64,000 bases of DNA from Sphingomonas_R arantia (lineage in GTDB: Bacteria; Pseudomonadota; Alphaproteobacteria; Sphingomonadales; Sphingomonadaceae): contig NZ_JBHUGS010000005.1 of assembly GCF_042682045.1 (NCBI RefSeq), positions 248,001-312,000 on the forward strand, in the 5' to 3' direction. Below are positions 8,587 to 17,244 of this stretch, piece by piece. Below the pieces are notes generated by a model. It searched no databases, had not been told where the DNA came from, and saw nothing but the letters and a program-made list of their open reading frames with translations. Within the stretch, counting starts at the first letter, position 1. Every line of letters starts with the position of its first letter. Both the position numbers and the translations under genes were made by a program.

Positions 8587-9312
8587 ATGACCGCCGCCGC
8601 CCTCGACACGCTCTCCCCCGCGGACCTTACCGCCGCACTCGCCGGCCCGGACCGCGTCGCACTCGTCCGCCGCGCCGCGCTGGCCGGCGTGGCGGAGGCG
8701 CAGATGGTGCTCGGCCAGATGCTGCTCGACGGCCGCGATCTGCCATCGGACCCGGCCGCCGCGTTCGGTTGGTTCACCGTCGCCGCCCGCGCGGATCATC
8801 TGCCCGCGATCAACATGGTCGGGCGCTGCTACGATCTCGGCTGGGGCGTCGCGGTGGACAAGCCGCTTGCCGCGCGCTGGTACCGCACCGCCGCGCAACG
8901 CGGGCTCGACTGGGGCATGTACAATTACGGCACGCTACTGGCACTCGGCGACGGCGTACCACAGGACCGCGCCGCCGCGCTCGCCTGGTTCGGCCGCGCC
9001 GCCGACATGGGCAATGCCAAGGCCGCGAACTTCGTCGGCAGCTTCCACGAGGACGGCTGGGTCGTCCCCGTCGACCTCACCGAGGCCGCGCGCTGCTACG
9101 CAGTCGCCGCGGCCGGCGGCGATTTCCGCGGCCAGTTCAACCACGCCCGCATGCTGATCGACGCCGGCGACCTCGCGACCGCCCGAACGTGGCTCGAACG
9201 CAGCGCCGCCGGCGGCAACCCCCGCTTCCGCGCACAGGCCGCCGCCTGGCTCCGCGCCCACCCGCTGCCCGCCTGCGCCGCGCTCGCGCCGCTGTTCGAT
9301 CCGGCCGCATGA
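8587..9312 (+). CDS. Sel1-like tetratricopeptide repeat protein
   Basis: A 241-residue helical-repeat protein. Sel1 units of about 36 residues are visible, for example AEAQMVLGQMLLDG, AINMVGRCYDLGWGV, WGMYNYGTLLALGDGV and AKAANFVGSFHEDGW. There is no signal peptide, so it is likely cytoplasmic. It starts ten bases after the TonB receptor stop and its TGA overlaps the ATG of the PiuC-like gene, so all three are probably one operon. A Sel1 gene in this position recurs with PiuC-type enzymes; its molecular role is not known to me. Confidence 0.87.
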   Translation: MTAAALDTLSPADLTAALAGPDRVALVRRAALAGVAEAQMVLGQMLLDGRDLPSDPAAAFGWFTVAARADHLPAINMVGRCYDLGWGVAVDKPLAARWYRTAAQRGLDWGMYNYGTLLALGDGVPQDRAAALAWFGRAADMGNAKAANFVGSFHEDGWVVPVDLTEAARCYAVAAAGGDFRGQFNHARMLIDAGDLATARTWLERSAAGGNPRFRAQAAAWLRAHPLPACAALAPLFDPAA

Positions 9313-9992
9313 TGCACGCCATCCCCGATATCCTGTCGCCGACGGCAGTCGCCGACCTCCGCGCCCGCCTGCTTGCCGCCGACTGGATCGACGGCAACGC
9401 CACCTCCGGCGCACAGTCCGCGCTTGCGAAACGCAACCGCCAGCTGCCCGAGGACTCGCCCGTCGCGGCCGAACTCGGCAGCCAGGTCCTCGACGCGCTC
9501 GGCCGATCGCCCTTGTTCGTCGCGGCCGCCCTCCCGCTCAAGGTCTACCCGCCGCTTTTCAACGCCTACAGCGGCGGTGAGGCGTTCGGCACGCATGTCG
9601 ACGCCGCAATCCGCATCCGCCGCGGCAGCGATTTCCGCATCCGCTCCGATCTGTCCGCCACGCTCTTCCTGTCCGACCCCGACGACTATGACGGCGGCGA
9701 ACTGGTGATTGAAGGCGGCCTCGCGCCCCAGCGTATCAAACTGCCCGCCGGCCACATGCTGCTCTATCCGGCCAACACGCTCCACCGCGTGGAACCGGTC
9801 ACGCGCGGCACGCGGCTCGCCGCCTTCTTCTGGATCCAGTCGATGGTCCGCGACACGCCCGCCCGCACCATGTTGTTCGATCTCGACCGGAGCATCCAGG
9901 CGCTCGGCACCGCGCTCGATCCCGGCCACGCCGAACTCGTCCGGCTGACCGGCCTCTACCACAATCTCCTGCGCCGCTGGGCAGACGCCTGA
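9309..9992 (+). CDS. Fe(II)/2-oxoglutarate dioxygenase, PKHD-type (PiuC/YbiX family)
   Basis: A 227-residue cytoplasmic 2OG-Fe(II) hydroxylase. The iron triad is seen as His and Asp in GTHVDAAIR (near residues 96-98) and a distal His in ANTLHRVEPV, with the 2OG-binding Arg in TRGTRLAAFFW. LYPANTLHRVEPVTRG is a hallmark of the family. PiuC/YbiX genes sit next to siderophore receptors such as PiuA and Fiu and are iron-controlled in other bacteria; the substrate remains uncertain. Start ATG 9309 overlaps the Sel1 stop (ATGA); ATG 9312 is an alternative one codon in. Confidence 0.92.
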   Translation: MMHAIPDILSPTAVADLRARLLAADWIDGNATSGAQSALAKRNRQLPEDSPVAAELGSQVLDALGRSPLFVAAALPLKVYPPLFNAYSGGEAFGTHVDAAIRIRRGSDFRIRSDLSATLFLSDPDDYDGGELVIEGGLAPQRIKLPAGHMLLYPANTLHRVEPVTRGTRLAAFFWIQSMVRDTPARTMLFDLDRSIQALGTALDPGHAELVRLTGLYHNLLRRWADA

Positions 9993-10040
9993 TGCCTTGA
10001 CGGCTCGACTAACCCGTTCCGACAAGCCAAGAACGGCGCC

Positions 10041-10781
10041 ATGCCCGCGCTCCGCATCCTGATCGTCGATGATGAAACGCTCGCCCTTGACCGGCTCGAA
10101 ACGATGCTGTCGCGGATCGACGACGTCGTGGTCGTCGCCCGCGCGACGGACGGAATCGACGCGGTCGACCGCATCGCGGCACTCCGCCCCGACCTCGTCC
10201 TGCTCGACATCCAGATGCCCGGCCTCGACGGGCTCGGCGTCGCCGCGGCGCTCGGCGACGGCCCGCGCCCCGACCTCGTCTTCGTCACCGCGCACGATCA
10301 TCACGCCCCCGCCGCGTTCGACGTCGACGCGGTCGACTATCTCCTCAAACCGGTCGATCCGGACCGCCTCGCCCGCGCCATCGCCCGCGTCCGCCAGCGC
10401 CGCAGCGGCCGCCCCCCGGTCACGCCCCCCATCGCCCCGGATGCACCAGTCGGCACCATGCAGGATCTCTGGGTCCCCGACCGCACCGGCCTGCGCCGCG
10501 TGCCGATCGCCGACATCGGCTGGATCGAGGCGGCGCGCGACTATGTCCTGCTCCACGCCGCGGACCGCAGCCACATGCTGCGCATCACCATGACCGATCT
10601 CGAACGCCGCCTCGCGGGCTCCGCGCTCGTCCGCGTCCACCGCTCCGCCTTCGTCCGCCCCGACCGCGTCGCCCGCATCGGCCGCTCCGGCCGCACCGCC
10701 GTCCTCATCCTCACCGACGGCACCCAGGTCCAGGTCGGCCCCAGCTACCTCGACAAACTGGACGCTATCCTCGCCGGCTGA
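10041..10781 (+). CDS. LytTR-family response regulator
   Basis: A 246-residue two-domain transcription factor. The receiver (1-120) has the acidic pair Asp10/Asp11, the phosphorylation site Asp56 in LLDIQMPG and Lys103 in YLLKP. A Pro-rich linker leads to a LytTR DNA-binding domain (about 145-243; VHRSAFVRPDRV is typical). It is separated from the next kinase-regulator pair by a repeat-bearing gap of 231 bp, so it may be a paralogue served by the same kinase or be independent. Confidence 0.9.
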   Translation: MPALRILIVDDETLALDRLETMLSRIDDVVVVARATDGIDAVDRIAALRPDLVLLDIQMPGLDGLGVAAALGDGPRPDLVFVTAHDHHAPAAFDVDAVDYLLKPVDPDRLARAIARVRQRRSGRPPVTPPIAPDAPVGTMQDLWVPDRTGLRRVPIADIGWIEAARDYVLLHAADRSHMLRITMTDLERRLAGSALVRVHRSAFVRPDRVARIGRSGRTAVLILTDGTQVQVGPSYLDKLDAILAG

Positions 10782-10841
10782 AGCACTCCCCGGCGGGGGG
10801 CTTAGGCCAGAAACAACCAAGAACCGAGGAATAACCAAACC

Positions 10842-10864
10842 CCCTCTCCCCTCCGGGGAGAGGG
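10842..10864. repeat. Palindromic repeat in gap after the first LytTR gene
   Basis: CCCTCTCCCC (10842-10851), a TCC loop and GGGGAGAGGG (10855-10864) form a perfect 10-bp stem. Related copies are at 41977-41999, 48127-48149 and 48205-48227. The rest of the gap (10782-11012) holds further GC-rich repeat fragments and the short leader of the kinase gene, with no other gene. Confidence 0.8.
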
Positions 10865-11012
10865 CCGGGGAGAGGGGCAGTGGCTTGGGCTAACCAAACC
10901 CCACCCGCGAACCACCCAGAAAATCCCCCCACCCCAACCCTCCCCCCGATGGGTGGAGGGAGCACATCCCACAAAGCTTCTCCCCCGCCCCCCTTTCCTC
11001 TATCATGCCCCA

Positions 11013-12107
11013 ATGGCATCCCTCCGTCCCGGCGCCCGGCCCTTCTTCGATGACAAGAACCGCGCGTTCTGGATCCTGCAGTCTGCCGGCTGGACCGGCT
11101 ATTTCCTGCTCCGCTCGCTCAATGGCATCGCCAACGCGATGGGCTTGCTGTTCATCGTGCCCACGGCACTCGCCACCGCGTCTGGTTTCTCGCTCACGCT
11201 GCTGATGGCCGCGATCTTCCGCCGCCTCATCACGATGAAACCGATCATCACCTGGGGCGTCTCGATCCCGATCCTGCTGATCGCGTCGGCGGTGTTCTCG
11301 ACAATCGAGGTGTGGGCGCACGCCACATTTTACCGCCCCGGCGTGATGCCCTCGGGGCTGGAATTCTTCGGCGCGATCATTCTCGATTTCTCGCTGCTCG
11401 TCGCCTGGTCCGCGCTCTATTACGGCATCAATTTCTACCTGCTGCTCGAACAGCAGCTCGATCGCGCGGCCAAGCTCGAAAGCCAGGCCGCCACCTCGCA
11501 ACTCGCGATGCTGCGCTACCAGCTCAACCCGCATTTCCTGTTCAACACATTGAATTCCATCTCGACTCTTGTCCTGCTGAAACAGACCGATCGCGCCAAC
11601 GCGATGCTGTCGCGGCTCTCCTCCTTCATGCGCTACACGCTGGTCAACGACCCCGCGGGCGAGGTCACCGTGGCGCAGGAGATCGAGACGCTGAAACTCT
11701 ATCTCGAGATCGAGAAGATGCGGTTCGAGGACCGGCTGCGCACCAGCTTCCGCGTCGATCCGCCCGCCGACCGCGCCTACCTCCCCTCGCTGCTGCTCCA
11801 GCCGCTCGTCGAGAATGCGATCAAGTACGCGGTGACGCCGAAGGAGGACGGTGCGGACATCTCGGTCGAAGCGCGGCTCGCCAACGGCCGGGTCCAGATC
11901 CGGGTGTCCGATACCGGGCCGGGGTTGAACGAGGGCGTTCCGCGGACCACCTCATCCACTGGCGTCGGCCTGGCGAACATACGCGACCGGCTGGCGCAAG
12001 CCTATGGCGCGGACCAGCGCTTCGATATTCAAACGAATCCGGAAGGAGGGTTCGCCGTCTTGATCGAAATCCCCTTCCGGCCTGAGTTATCCAAGGAACA
12101 CGCATGA
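11013..12107 (+). CDS. Membrane histidine kinase, LytS/YehU type
   Basis: Sensor kinase of the His_kinase (PF06580) family, 364 residues from ATG 11013. Four membrane helices fill about residues 17-145. A short coiled linker leads to the phospho-acceptor His174 in YQLNPHFLFNTLNSISTL, followed by an ATPase domain with N box (PLVENAIKYAV) and G box (SDTGPGLNE, GVGLANIRDRL). There is no separate ligand-binding domain, so the membrane block itself probably senses the signal. Its stop overlaps the next gene (ATGA), which identifies its partner regulator. Confidence 0.92.
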   Translation: MASLRPGARPFFDDKNRAFWILQSAGWTGYFLLRSLNGIANAMGLLFIVPTALATASGFSLTLLMAAIFRRLITMKPIITWGVSIPILLIASAVFSTIEVWAHATFYRPGVMPSGLEFFGAIILDFSLLVAWSALYYGINFYLLLEQQLDRAAKLESQAATSQLAMLRYQLNPHFLFNTLNSISTLVLLKQTDRANAMLSRLSSFMRYTLVNDPAGEVTVAQEIETLKLYLEIEKMRFEDRLRTSFRVDPPADRAYLPSLLLQPLVENAIKYAVTPKEDGADISVEARLANGRVQIRVSDTGPGLNEGVPRTTSSTGVGLANIRDRLAQAYGADQRFDIQTNPEGGFAVLIEIPFRPELSKEHA

Positions 12108-12910
12108 CGATCCGCACCATCCTCGTCGACGACGAATCGCTGGCGATCCAGGGCCTGCAACTGCGGCTCGAACCGCATGAGGACGTCGAAATCATCGAAA
12201 CGTGCAGCAACGGTCGCGAAGCGATCCGCGCCATCAAGACGCACAAGCCCGACCTCGTCTTCCTCGACATCCAGATGCCCGGCTTCGACGGCTTCTCCGT
12301 CATCCAGGGCCTGATGGAAGTCGAACCGCCGCTCTTCGTCTTCGTCACGGCCTACATGGACCACGCCCTCCGCGCGTTCGAGGCGGACGCCGTCGACTAT
12401 CTCATGAAACCGGTCGAAACGGACCGCCTCGCCGACACGCTCGACCGCGTCCGCCAGCGCCTCGCCGCCCGCCGCGGGCAGGAGGAAGCTGGCCGCCTGA
12501 AGGAAGTGCTTGCCGAAGTCGCACCCGACACGATGGACGCCATCACCGACGGCAATAGCAGCGAAGCCCCCGCCGCCAACCGCTTCGAAAAGCTCATCAA
12601 CATCAAGGACCGCGGCCAGATCTTCCGCGTCGATGTCGACACGATCGAGCGGATCGACGCCGCCGGCGACTATATGTGCATCTACACCGGCGACAACACG
12701 CTGATCCTGCGCGAAACGATGAAGGACCTCGAAAAGCGCCTCGACCCGCGCCGCTTCCAGCGCGTCCACCGCTCCACCATCGTCAACCTGGACCTGGTGA
12801 AGGAGGTCAAACCCCACACCAACGGCGAATGCTTCCTCGTATTGGGGTCCGGCGCCCAGGTGAAGGTCAGCCGCAGCTACCGCGACGTGGTCGCCCGCTT
12901 CGTCCACTAA
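12104..12910 (+). CDS. LytTR-family response regulator, partner of the upstream kinase
   Basis: A 268-residue receiver plus LytTR regulator. Asp55 in FLDIQMPG is the phosphorylation site and Lys102 (YLMKP) completes the pocket. The LytTR domain occupies about 165-265 (RFQRVHRSTIVNLDLVKEV). It shares its receiver sequence pattern with the regulator at 10041, pointing to a duplication. A longer linker, about 30 residues rich in Ala/Asp, separates the domains. Coupled to the kinase through an ATGA overlap. Target genes are unknown. Confidence 0.92.
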   Translation: MTIRTILVDDESLAIQGLQLRLEPHEDVEIIETCSNGREAIRAIKTHKPDLVFLDIQMPGFDGFSVIQGLMEVEPPLFVFVTAYMDHALRAFEADAVDYLMKPVETDRLADTLDRVRQRLAARRGQEEAGRLKEVLAEVAPDTMDAITDGNSSEAPAANRFEKLINIKDRGQIFRVDVDTIERIDAAGDYMCIYTGDNTLILRETMKDLEKRLDPRRFQRVHRSTIVNLDLVKEVKPHTNGECFLVLGSGAQVKVSRSYRDVVARFVH

Positions 12911-12923
12911 AAGAACCACTGTT

Positions 12924-13080
12924 CCCCCGCGGACGCGGGGGTCCAGCTAAGCCCCAGAAGCTGCATCCAAACACGAAGCTGGATCCCCGCATCCGCGGGG
13001 ATACTCAAACTTGGTTGCTCCCCGGCGAAGGCCGGGGCCTAGGTAAAACACTTGCACCAAGGCCCCGGCCTTCGCCGGGG
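12924..13080. repeat. Cluster of four palindromic repeats
   Basis: The gap between the LytTR gene and the convergent msrB carries CCCCCGC/GCGGGGG (12924-12941), ATCCCCGC/GCGGGGAT (12983-13002), CCCCGGCGAAGGCCGGGG (13020-13037) and its inverted relative (13063-13080). The last two are separated by 25 bases and form a larger inverted pair. This is the same set as at 4288-4477, in another order. They may serve as a two-way terminator. Confidence 0.85.
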
Positions 13081-13103
13081 CACAACCTACGCGGTGACGA
13101 GGC

Positions 13104-13610
13104 TCACTTCCCCACCAAGAACCGCATAGCCACCCCATTCATACAGTAGCGCAACCCGGTCGGCTTCGGCCCATCGTCGAACACATGCCCCTGATGCCCG
13201 CCACACCGCGCGCAATGCACCTCGGTCCGGCTCATCCCCAGCGTCCGGTCGGTCGTCGTCCCCACCGCACCCTTCAGCGGTGCCCAGAAACTCGGCCACC
13301 CCGTCCCGCTGTCGAACTTCGTCGTCGATGAAAACAGCGGCAACGCACACCCCGCACACACGAACGTCCCGCGCCGATGCTCATTGTTCAGCGGACTGCT
13401 GAACGGCACCTCCGTCCCCTCCTGCCGCAACACGCGGTAGGCCGCGGGGCTCAGCTTCGCCCGCCACTGCGCATCGCTCAGCTTGAACGGGAAATTGCCC
13501 TTCGGCGCGGCGGATCCGAACCCGCTCCACCCGAACAGCCCGATCGCGCCGCCGACGCCCAGCGCCGCCACACCCAGAAACCCACGCCGCGTCCCGTCCA
13601 TGCCGAACAT
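13104..13610 (-). CDS. msrB: Peptide-methionine (R)-S-oxide reductase, exported by Tat
   Basis: Repairs oxidised methionine. The 168-residue protein starts with a twin-arginine signal (GTRRGFLG at residues 6-13 and a hydrophobic stretch), which places it in the periplasm. The MsrB domain follows with zinc ligands Cys85, Cys88 (CAGC), Cys133, Cys136 (CARC), the SGTGWPSFW substrate loop and catalytic Cys156 in RYCMN. Start could be the first ATG or the ATG at codon 4 (13601); both keep the Tat motif. Stand-alone and convergent with the LytTR gene. Confidence 0.94.
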   Translation of the reverse strand: MFGMDGTRRGFLGVAALGVGGAIGLFGWSGFGSAAPKGNFPFKLSDAQWRAKLSPAAYRVLRQEGTEVPFSSPLNNEHRRGTFVCAGCALPLFSSTTKFDSGTGWPSFWAPLKGAVGTTTDRTLGMSRTEVHCARCGGHQGHVFDDGPKPTGLRYCMNGVAMRFLVGK

Positions 13611-13640
13611 CCTACATACTGCAAGGACTGTACGTAGGGT

Positions 13641-14873
13641 TCAAACCGCCGGTTTCATCCCCCGCCGCCGGAACCGGCCGAGCCAGCCACCGCCACCCGA
13701 CTTCAGCACGCTCCGCCGGAACAGCCCCGCCGCGATCCGCACGATCACCGCAACCCAGATGAGCTGCCAAACGATCGCCAGCAGATGCGGCCACAACGCC
13801 GGCCCCTGCGCCGCGCGCGCCAGCATCGCGAACGGGCTGCTCCACGGGAACAGCGCCGCCGCGATCCCCATCGCCGACTGCGGCGCGCCCAGCGAGGACG
13901 ACGCGAACGCCAGCACGCCCATCTGCCCCATCGTCACGGGCAACGACATCATCTGCACCTCGCGCGGCGAGGCCGCCTGCCCGCCGATCCCGATGAACAG
14001 CGCCCCCAGCAACAGGAACAACGTCGTGAAATACGCCAGCCCCAGCACCAGGAACAAAGGCCACCCCACCGCCGGCGCGGGCACCGCCGGCAACTGCCCG
14101 GCCGCCAGCGCCAGCCCGGTCAGCACCGCCCCGCCCCACACCGCGATCCCCGTGAACGACATCGCCAGCATCGCGAACAGCTTACCCAGAAAGATCGCAT
14201 CGACCGGCACCGCGGCGGCCAGCACCTCGATCACCTTGCTCGATTTCTCCTCGATCATGTTGGACAGCAGCATGCCAGCCAGGATCATCGTCAGGAACAT
14301 CAGCAGGAACTGCCCGGCGCGCGCGATCAGCGTCCGCCCGGACCGGTCCGTCCCCGCCGCGCGGTCCACCGGACGCTCGACCACGTCGACCACCGGCGGC
14401 ACCTGCCCGTCCAGCGCCCGCATCTGCCGCGCGCTGTCCAGCACCAGCCCGATATCGCCACCGACCGACCCGATCCCGCCACGGCTGCCGGTCAGCGTCG
14501 GCCGGTCCAGCCCGCCGGTCAGCACCGCGACCACGCCCCGCCCGCCGCCATCGGCGAGCAGGCGCTTCACCTGCACCGACTCCGTCCCATCCGGCATCAC
14601 CATCCGCAACCGCGGCAGCGCGTTCGGCCCCAGCCGCGCGGACAGCCGCGCACCGGCATGACCGATCGCCGCCGCCGTCTCCGGCGCCGCGATCACCGCG
14701 ACGGTCGGGTGCAGCGTCTCGCGGTCCTGGCTCGCCCCCATCGCGCCGAACCCGACGCCCGCGATCACCGGCAGCAGCGGGAACAGCAGGAACAGGACGA
14801 ACGTCTTCGAAAACACCGTCGCGGCATAATCGCGCCGCGCGATGACCAGCGCGGCCCGGATGATCTCCCTCAT
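13641..14873 (-). CDS. ABC-2 type exporter permease
   Basis: Membrane subunit of an ABC exporter, 410 residues. One helix near residues 20-45 is followed by a large extracytoplasmic domain (about 50-190) and five more helices (about 195-385), the NatB/ABC-2 layout (DUF/PF12698-like). IEEKSSKVIEVLAAAVP is a characteristic ABC-2 sequence. Its ATG overlaps the stop of the ATPase gene. The substrate is unknown; NatB-type members export sodium or peptides in other species. Confidence 0.9.
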   Translation of the reverse strand: MREIIRAALVIARRDYAATVFSKTFVLFLLFPLLPVIAGVGFGAMGASQDRETLHPTVAVIAAPETAAAIGHAGARLSARLGPNALPRLRMVMPDGTESVQVKRLLADGGGRGVVAVLTGGLDRPTLTGSRGGIGSVGGDIGLVLDSARQMRALDGQVPPVVDVVERPVDRAAGTDRSGRTLIARAGQFLLMFLTMILAGMLLSNMIEEKSSKVIEVLAAAVPVDAIFLGKLFAMLAMSFTGIAVWGGAVLTGLALAAGQLPAVPAPAVGWPLFLVLGLAYFTTLFLLLGALFIGIGGQAASPREVQMMSLPVTMGQMGVLAFASSSLGAPQSAMGIAAALFPWSSPFAMLARAAQGPALWPHLLAIVWQLIWVAVIVRIAAGLFRRSVLKSGGGGWLGRFRRRGMKPAV

Positions 14874-15799
14874 GCCACCGGCTCCTTCTGCGCATCCAGT
14901 TCGGCCGCGACCGCCGCCCCCGCGATCGCCACGAACGCATCGTGCAACCCCGGCCGCTCGATCGACAGCGTCTCGATCCCCGCCCCGCCGTCGATCAACG
15001 CCTTCAGCAACGGCTCGACACCGCTCTCCGGCAAGGCGAAGCTCCACTCGTTCCCCTCGGCCACCGCGTCCGCCGGCAACGCCGCGCGCCACGCCCCGTC
15101 CGCCGCGCGCGTCCGCACCCGCACCTGCGGCCGCAACCGTCCGCGCGCCTCGTCCACGCTCCCGTCGAACCGCACGCGCCCGCCCGCGATGATCGCGATC
15201 CGCTCGCACAGCCGCTCCGCATGCGCGATGACATGCGTCGAAAACAGCACCGTCACCCCCTCGCGCGCCTGCCCGCGGATAAGCCCTTCCAGCCGCCCCT
15301 GGTTCAGCGCGTCCAACCCCGAAAACGGCTCGTCCAGTACGATCAGCCGCGGCCGATGCACGATCGTGCCGAGCAGTTGCACCGTCTGCGCCATGCCCTT
15401 CGACAACGTTCGGATCGGTTTCAACCGGCTCTCGCCCAGCCCCGCCTCCTCCAGCAACGCATCCGCCCGCACGCGCCCTTCGCGCAGCGGCAATCCGCGC
15501 AGCGCTCCCATGAACGCCACCGCCTCGCGCGCCGTCATCGCCGGATACAGCCCGCGCTCCTCCGGCAGATACCCGACATGATGCGCCGCGCGGATCGGCC
15601 GCGCCTCGCCCAGCAGCGTCCGGTGCCCCGCGTCCGGATCGATGATCCCCAGCAGCATCCGCAACGTCGTCGTCTTGCCCGCCCCGTTCGGCCCCAGCAC
15701 GCCGAAGATCGCCCCCTCCGGCACACGCAGCGAAATCCCGTCCACCGCCCGCTTGCCGTCGAAAGTCTTGACCAGCCCCTCGGCCACGATCGCATCCAT
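14870..15799 (-). CDS. ABC transporter ATP-binding protein
   Basis: Cytoplasmic ATPase of the exporter, 309 residues from ATG 15799, preceded by a G-rich ribosome binding site (AGGGGGG, about five bases away). Walker A is GPNGAGKT, the signature reads LSKGM instead of LSGGQ, Walker B is LIVLDEPFSG and the H loop is STHV. The C-terminal 80 residues form the extra domain found in NatA-like ATPases (DUF4162-like). Upstream in-frame ATG at 15841 would add 14 residues with no domain value, so it is not preferred. Confidence 0.92.
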   Translation of the reverse strand: MDAIVAEGLVKTFDGKRAVDGISLRVPEGAIFGVLGPNGAGKTTTLRMLLGIIDPDAGHRTLLGEARPIRAAHHVGYLPEERGLYPAMTAREAVAFMGALRGLPLREGRVRADALLEEAGLGESRLKPIRTLSKGMAQTVQLLGTIVHRPRLIVLDEPFSGLDALNQGRLEGLIRGQAREGVTVLFSTHVIAHAERLCERIAIIAGGRVRFDGSVDEARGRLRPQVRVRTRAADGAWRAALPADAVAEGNEWSFALPESGVEPLLKALIDGGAGIETLSIERPGLHDAFVAIAGAAVAAELDAQKEPVA

Positions 15800-15852
15800 A
15801 CCGCCCCCCTGACCCGTTTCGCATGGGTTACGCTGCGCCAATTACTTTCTCT

Positions 15853-16049
15853 AGCCCCTCTCCTTCAGGAGTTCCGAGCGCCGTCAGGTCGGGATTGCCC
15901 CCGGCAATCCCTGAAACATGCCGGGGGCATGTTTCACCTGACGGAGATCGGAACTGGGTTGGGGTGGGGGCAACACCACCCCGGCATCCAACGTCGCAGC
16001 CTTGACGATCTCAGCCCCACCCCAACCCCTCCCCTGAAGGAGAGGGGCT
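15853..16049. repeat. Nested inverted-repeat element between ABC exporter and queG
   Basis: A 17-base arm at 15853-15869 is repeated in inverted form at 16033-16049, and a 14-base arm at 15956-15969 is repeated inverted at 16015-16028. On the right the two arms lie nearly side by side, forming one palindromic repeat unit. On the left the same unit is split by the element at 15870-15955. The element fills most of the gap between divergent genes, so it must also overlap their promoters. No open frame of note is inside. Confidence 0.8.
15870..15955. mobile_element. 86-nt cloverleaf-like palindromic element with terminal inverted repeats
   Basis: Ends are AGTTCCGA (15870-15877) and TCGGAACT (15948-15955). 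Inside lies a second stem CCGTCAGG (15881-15888) with CCTGACGG (15937-15944), enclosing two perfect hairpins: a 9-bp stem at 15891-15911 and an 11-bp stem at 15912-15936, each with a 3-base loop. It encodes nothing. The layout is that of a REP-like or MITE-like non-autonomous element, and it splits a repeat unit whose intact inverted copy lies at 16015-16049. Mobility is inference; no transposase is in the window. Confidence 0.6.
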
Positions 16050-16083
16050 TTACGTCGTCCTTCACCAAGGCCACATCCTCCCC

Positions 16084-17244
16084 GTGCAAGCCACCCTCGA
16101 AACCCGCCTGAAACAGGAAGCGCTGGCGCTCGGCTTCGTCACCTGCGGCATCGCCCGCGCCGACGCAGCACCGCAGACCGCCGCCCGCCTCGCGGCCTGG
16201 CTGGCGGACGGCGCGCACGGCGACATGCTCTGGATGGCCGACCGCGCCGAACAGCGCGGCAGCCCCGCCGCCCTCTGGCCGCAGGTCCGCAGCGTCGTGA
16301 TGCTCGGCATGAGCTACGCGCCCCCCGGCGACCCGCTCGCCCTCGAACATGAACCGCACATCGGCCGGATCAGCGCCTATGCCCGCGGCCAGGACTATCA
16401 CGACATCGTCAAGAAGGCGCTCAAGGCCCTCGCCCGCTGGCTCGTCGCGGCTGGCGGCGGCGACCTGAAGGTCTTCGTCGATACCGCCCCCGTCATGGAA
16501 AAACCGATGGCGGAGGCCGCCGGTCTCGGTTGGCAGGGCAAACATACCAACGTCGTCAGCCGCTCGGACGGCAGCTGGCTGCTGCTCGGCGCGATCATGA
16601 CCACGCTCGATCTCGCGCCCGATCCGCCCGCGATCGATCGCTGCGGCCGCTGCGACGCTTGCCAGCGCGCCTGCCCGACCGACGCCTTCCCCGCCCCCTA
16701 CCGGCTCGACGCGCGGCGCTGCATCTCCTATCTTACGATCGAGCACAAGGGCCCGATCCCGCACGAGTTTCGCGCCGCGATCGGCAACCGGCTCTACGGC
16801 TGCGACGACTGCCTCGCCGTCTGCCCCTGGAACAAGTTCGCCGCATCCGCCGCCGCCAACCGCGCCTTCCACACCCGCGCCGAACTCGCCGCCCCCGCGA
16901 TCGCCGACATCCTCCAGCTCGACGACGCCGCCTTCCGCGAAGTCTTCTCCGGCTCCCCCATCAAACGCATCGGCCGCAACCGCATGATCCGCAACGCCCT
17001 TATCGTGGCGGGCAACGGCGACGGGAGAGCGTTGCGTGAAGTGCTGGCGCTACTCGACGACCCGGACGAAGTGGTCCGCGGTGCTGCCGTGTGGGCGCTT
17101 GGCAGGCTGGACGCAGGACGCTTCGCCGCAGAGCGGGCCGTTCGCACAGCAACCGAACCCGACGAAACAGTCCGCTCGGAATGGGGATCAACCTACCAAA
17201 ACCCGCTTCTCCCGAGCGCAGTCGAGGGACCCCTTCGAGCGTAG
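16084..17244 (+). CDS. queG: Epoxyqueuosine reductase
   Basis: Cobalamin- and Fe-S-dependent enzyme for the last step of queuosine in tRNA. The 386-residue protein begins at GTG 16084. The catalytic Asp133 lies in FVDTAP; the two [4Fe-4S] clusters are bound by CGRCDACQRACP (Cys187, 190, 193, 197) and the Cys240-Cys247 set (CDDCLAVCPW), and a HEAT-like tail follows (LDDPDEVVRGAAVWALGRL). Most relatives end soon after VRxEW. Here the frame runs on about 20 residues through a dispersed repeat before TAG, so the true C terminus has been replaced or extended by repeat sequence. Confidence 0.94.
   Translation: MQATLETRLKQEALALGFVTCGIARADAAPQTAARLAAWLADGAHGDMLWMADRAEQRGSPAALWPQVRSVVMLGMSYAPPGDPLALEHEPHIGRISAYARGQDYHDIVKKALKALARWLVAAGGGDLKVFVDTAPVMEKPMAEAAGLGWQGKHTNVVSRSDGSWLLLGAIMTTLDLAPDPPAIDRCGRCDACQRACPTDAFPAPYRLDARRCISYLTIEHKGPIPHEFRAAIGNRLYGCDDCLAVCPWNKFAASAAANRAFHTRAELAAPAIADILQLDDAAFREVFSGSPIKRIGRNRMIRNALIVAGNGDGRALREVLALLDDPDEVVRGAAVWALGRLDAGRFAAERAVRTATEPDETVRSEWGSTYQNPLLPSAVEGPLRA

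Noticed and set aside
12924..13080. Repeated hairpins considered as a CRISPR array
   Set aside because: The units differ from one another, are not regularly spaced, and there are no unique spacers of fixed length or cas genes.
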